Shown here in pieces: positions 62,386 to 64,000 of a stretch of 64,000 nucleotides of DNA (its first letter is position 1; the number at the start of each line of letters is the position of its first letter). This DNA comes from Cyclobacterium amurskyense (GTDB taxonomy: Bacteria > Bacteroidota > Bacteroidia > Cytophagales > Cyclobacteriaceae). The stretch is taken from the NCBI RefSeq assembly GCF_001050135.1, contig NZ_CP012040.1, positions 1,736,001-1,800,000 on the forward strand, written 5' to 3'. Made by a program: the position numbers and the translations under genes. Under the pieces are notes generated by a model. The model saw only the letters and a program-made list of their open reading frames with translations. It was not told where the DNA came from and did not search any database.

Positions 62386-63185
62386 GTAGAGTAGAGCCTG
62401 ATAGTCCACTTTATAAATACCTATAAAGATAATAATAAGAAGCAAACTATCAGCGCCCCCTTCATCAAACCGTACCCTGTTAATTACAGGGCAGGCTATG
62501 AAGTTTTCCCTCATACGGCTTACCGATAGCCTTCTTTATTTGCTTTTCACATGAATCTACCCAACATATGTATAATCCATGAGCTAAATGAATCACATCT
62601 GCTTTCTCTTCATATTTGAACAAACAAATAGCGACATTTAGAATCAACTACCTATAAATTCAGCCGAATAGGACTAAGCCAGTACTGAAAGTATCGATTC
62701 CATATTCGCTTCTCTAAAGTAGAGCCCCTTTCCTATTATGGTTTTTGTTCACACTGCAATCGTAGGTACTATGGGCTCCTCCGACTTCTCTTGTCCCCTT
62801 GCTGAACTTCGCTATGCTTATATCAGCCCGTTTATGGTTGCCAACTTTTGAAACAAGAGACCTCCCACAGCCTGCCCCGACTTTTCAATCGAGGTTCCGT
62901 AGTAGTCCATCTATAACCACGCCACCCCTATGACTCCGGTAGACCATTGCACTTCACATTGCTGTTAATCCATGCAACGTTCCAGGGTTTGAGACCGTCA
63001 AAACTCTCCCCATCTACAGATACACTTCTCGAAGCTACTATGGGTTCACCCTTATGCATTTTAGCTTGCACATTTGAGCATACCGAGCTTCAGCGAAACC
63101 CTCACGAGTGAAGCTCTTCAAAATGAAAAGCAAATTATTTAGGAGGGATTTACACCTACTGTATTACCACAGCTTGGTGGCACAC
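62386..63185 (-). ncRNA. ORF-less group II intron-derived element e (longest copy, composite)
   Basis: On the minus strand it runs from GTGTGCCACC to CTCTACTCTAC over 800 bases with no coding frame. It shares its 5' 230 bases and its 3' 170 bases with element c. Its centre includes a segment (62743-62880) that matches fragment a, bounded by a REP-like hairpin (AGCCTGCCCCGAC... near 62873). A second hairpin, CCCTGTTAATTACAGGG at 62475-62491, interrupts the domain V-like stem. It looks like two related introns recombined. Confidence 0.62.
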
Positions 63186-63328
63186 CAACGGTCTAGTATA
63201 AGAATAGTAGCGGATTTTCACGCACTAACTTTTCGATTAAACACAGACCTTTTTTATATTTACTTACTTTGGTTTTAGCGATTAAACCGTTATTATTTTT
63301 ATAATTGTTGTAGCCAGTTTTTCTATAT

Positions 63329-64000
63329 TTATTCTCTTAAATAATCAAATAGGTTTTCTCCAAGTTCTATTCCATATTCAGAATTCGTAAAAACAACGAA
63401 ACCCCAATCTTTTTCTGTATTTATTAAATACCAACAAGTAAATCCATCATTACTTCCGCTATGATAATAGGTGTTTTCGGGTTTTGTGCTATCAGAAGCG
63501 AATCCCAATGAATAAAAATATGTTATTCCGTTTTCAGCAGTAATTGTTGAATGTGGTTTAAAAAGTTCATCGTAACTACTTTTACTTAACTGTTCTTTAT
63601 TCATCACAGCTATCATCCATTTTGAAAAATCAATTGGCTCTGTATGAATTGATGAAGCTGAAACAAAATTTCCTTTATCTTTTTTGTACCAATAATTCTT
63701 TTTCAAATCAATCCAATTATTATTCTTATCATATGGTTCTGCTTTTTTTTGTTCCAAATTTTCATTAGGAATAAATGAAGAATGTTCCATCTTTAGGGGT
63801 TTAGCAACCTTATGCTGAAATTTATTTTCTAAGTCAGTCCAATTTCCTCCATCAATTTCTTTCAAGACCAGAGCTAAATACTGATAACCTTCTCCAGAAT
63901 ATTCAAAATTAGTTCCCGGTTCAAACTTAATTTTTAATTTATTGTCTGGTTCGTTTTCTCTCCAATTTGGAAATCCAGAACGATGACTTAAAACCATTCG
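63329..64000 (-). CDS. Serine hydrolase, class C beta-lactamase type, partial
   Basis: The gene runs off the right edge of the window, so the N-terminal part with the SxxK motif is missing. The visible part has MVLSHRSGFPNW, the tyrosine motif YSGEGY, and HSGSNDGFTCW, which is the KTG-equivalent box in this family. It is probably an esterase or D-aminopeptidase rather than a true beta-lactamase. It is the last cassette-like gene visible in the minus-strand array. Confidence 0.88.
   Translation of the reverse strand, partial: RMVLSHRSGFPNWRENEPDNKLKIKFEPGTNFEYSGEGYQYLALVLKEIDGGNWTDLENKFQHKVAKPLKMEHSSFIPNENLEQKKAEPYDKNNNWIDLKKNYWYKKDKGNFVSASSIHTEPIDFSKWMIAVMNKEQLSKSSYDELFKPHSTITAENGITYFYSLGFASDSTKPENTYYHSGSNDGFTCWYLINTEKDWGFVVFTNSEYGIELGENLFDYLRE

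Noticed and set aside
52263..64000. Classical integron with integrase and attC sites.
   Set aside because: No integrase gene is in the window and the candidate sites lack exact GTTRRRY cores; it is kept only as an attC-like hypothesis.
1..64000. CRISPR arrays, tRNA and rRNA genes.
   Set aside because: No regularly spaced direct repeats of 24-40 bases were found, and no tRNA cloverleaf or rRNA signature was recognised by eye; short tRNAs could be missed without a covariance search.

Overview
The window comes from a member of the Bacteroidota, most likely order Cytophagales, near Cyclobacterium or Algoriphagus (inference). The support is low GC, a fused SecD-SecF gene, SusC-free carbohydrate genes typical of marine Cytophagales (DUF1080, exported Gfo/Idh/MocA oxidoreductases, a sulfatase), little sign of Shine-Dalgarno spacing, and a possible Bacteroidota-type TTG/TAnnTTTG promoter. 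I found no rRNA, tRNA or CRISPR array.

Layout. 0-12 kb is mostly housekeeping: a methyltransferase, a LOG-family protein, rdgB, udk, secDF, metK, a DinB-like protein and an EcsC-like protein. 11-24 kb holds an exported oxidoreductase, a heme/FG-GAP lipoprotein, a response regulator, a phosphopantetheinyl transferase, a BlaI/M56 signalling pair, a hydrolase, an MFS transporter and a DEAD-box helicase. 24-27 kb has modABC. 26.6-29.1 kb has a WYL regulator divergent from rtcB. 29-36.9 kb has hydrolases, a nucleotide pyrophosphatase/phosphodiesterase and a TetR-controlled set of redox genes. 37.5-43.8 kb is a MarR-RND efflux operon. 43.9-49.7 kb has a DUF1206 protein, a sulfatase, two small membrane proteins and a DUF1080-Gfo/Idh pair. 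A complete IS66-family element with a perfect 8-bp target duplication (49.9-52.3 kb) marks the start of an accessory region.

From 52.3 kb to the end every gene is small and on the minus strand: three RibD_C-type reductases, ArsR, an AHSA1-VOC fusion, DoxX, SnoaL-like, a DUF1016 nuclease, a RelE/ParE-type toxin-antitoxin pair, unknown proteins and a beta-lactamase-like hydrolase cut by the window edge. Most spacers between single genes or small operons hold degenerate, ORF-less group II intron pieces in the same orientation as the genes, REP-like hairpins and cassette-boundary-like repeats. This gene/intron-remnant array is the most unusual thing here.

Two other themes stand out. A dispersed element of about 218 bp with imperfect terminal inverted repeats occurs six times in full-length or near-full-length form, plus a 49-bp 'ends only' palindrome after secDF and two solo ends. 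Several regulators also sit beside inverted repeats that look like their operators: BlaI, WYL, TetR (two similar sites), MarR (two similar sites), ArsR and a ModE-like box at modA. A perfect 36-bp palindrome precedes the DUF1016 nuclease gene.
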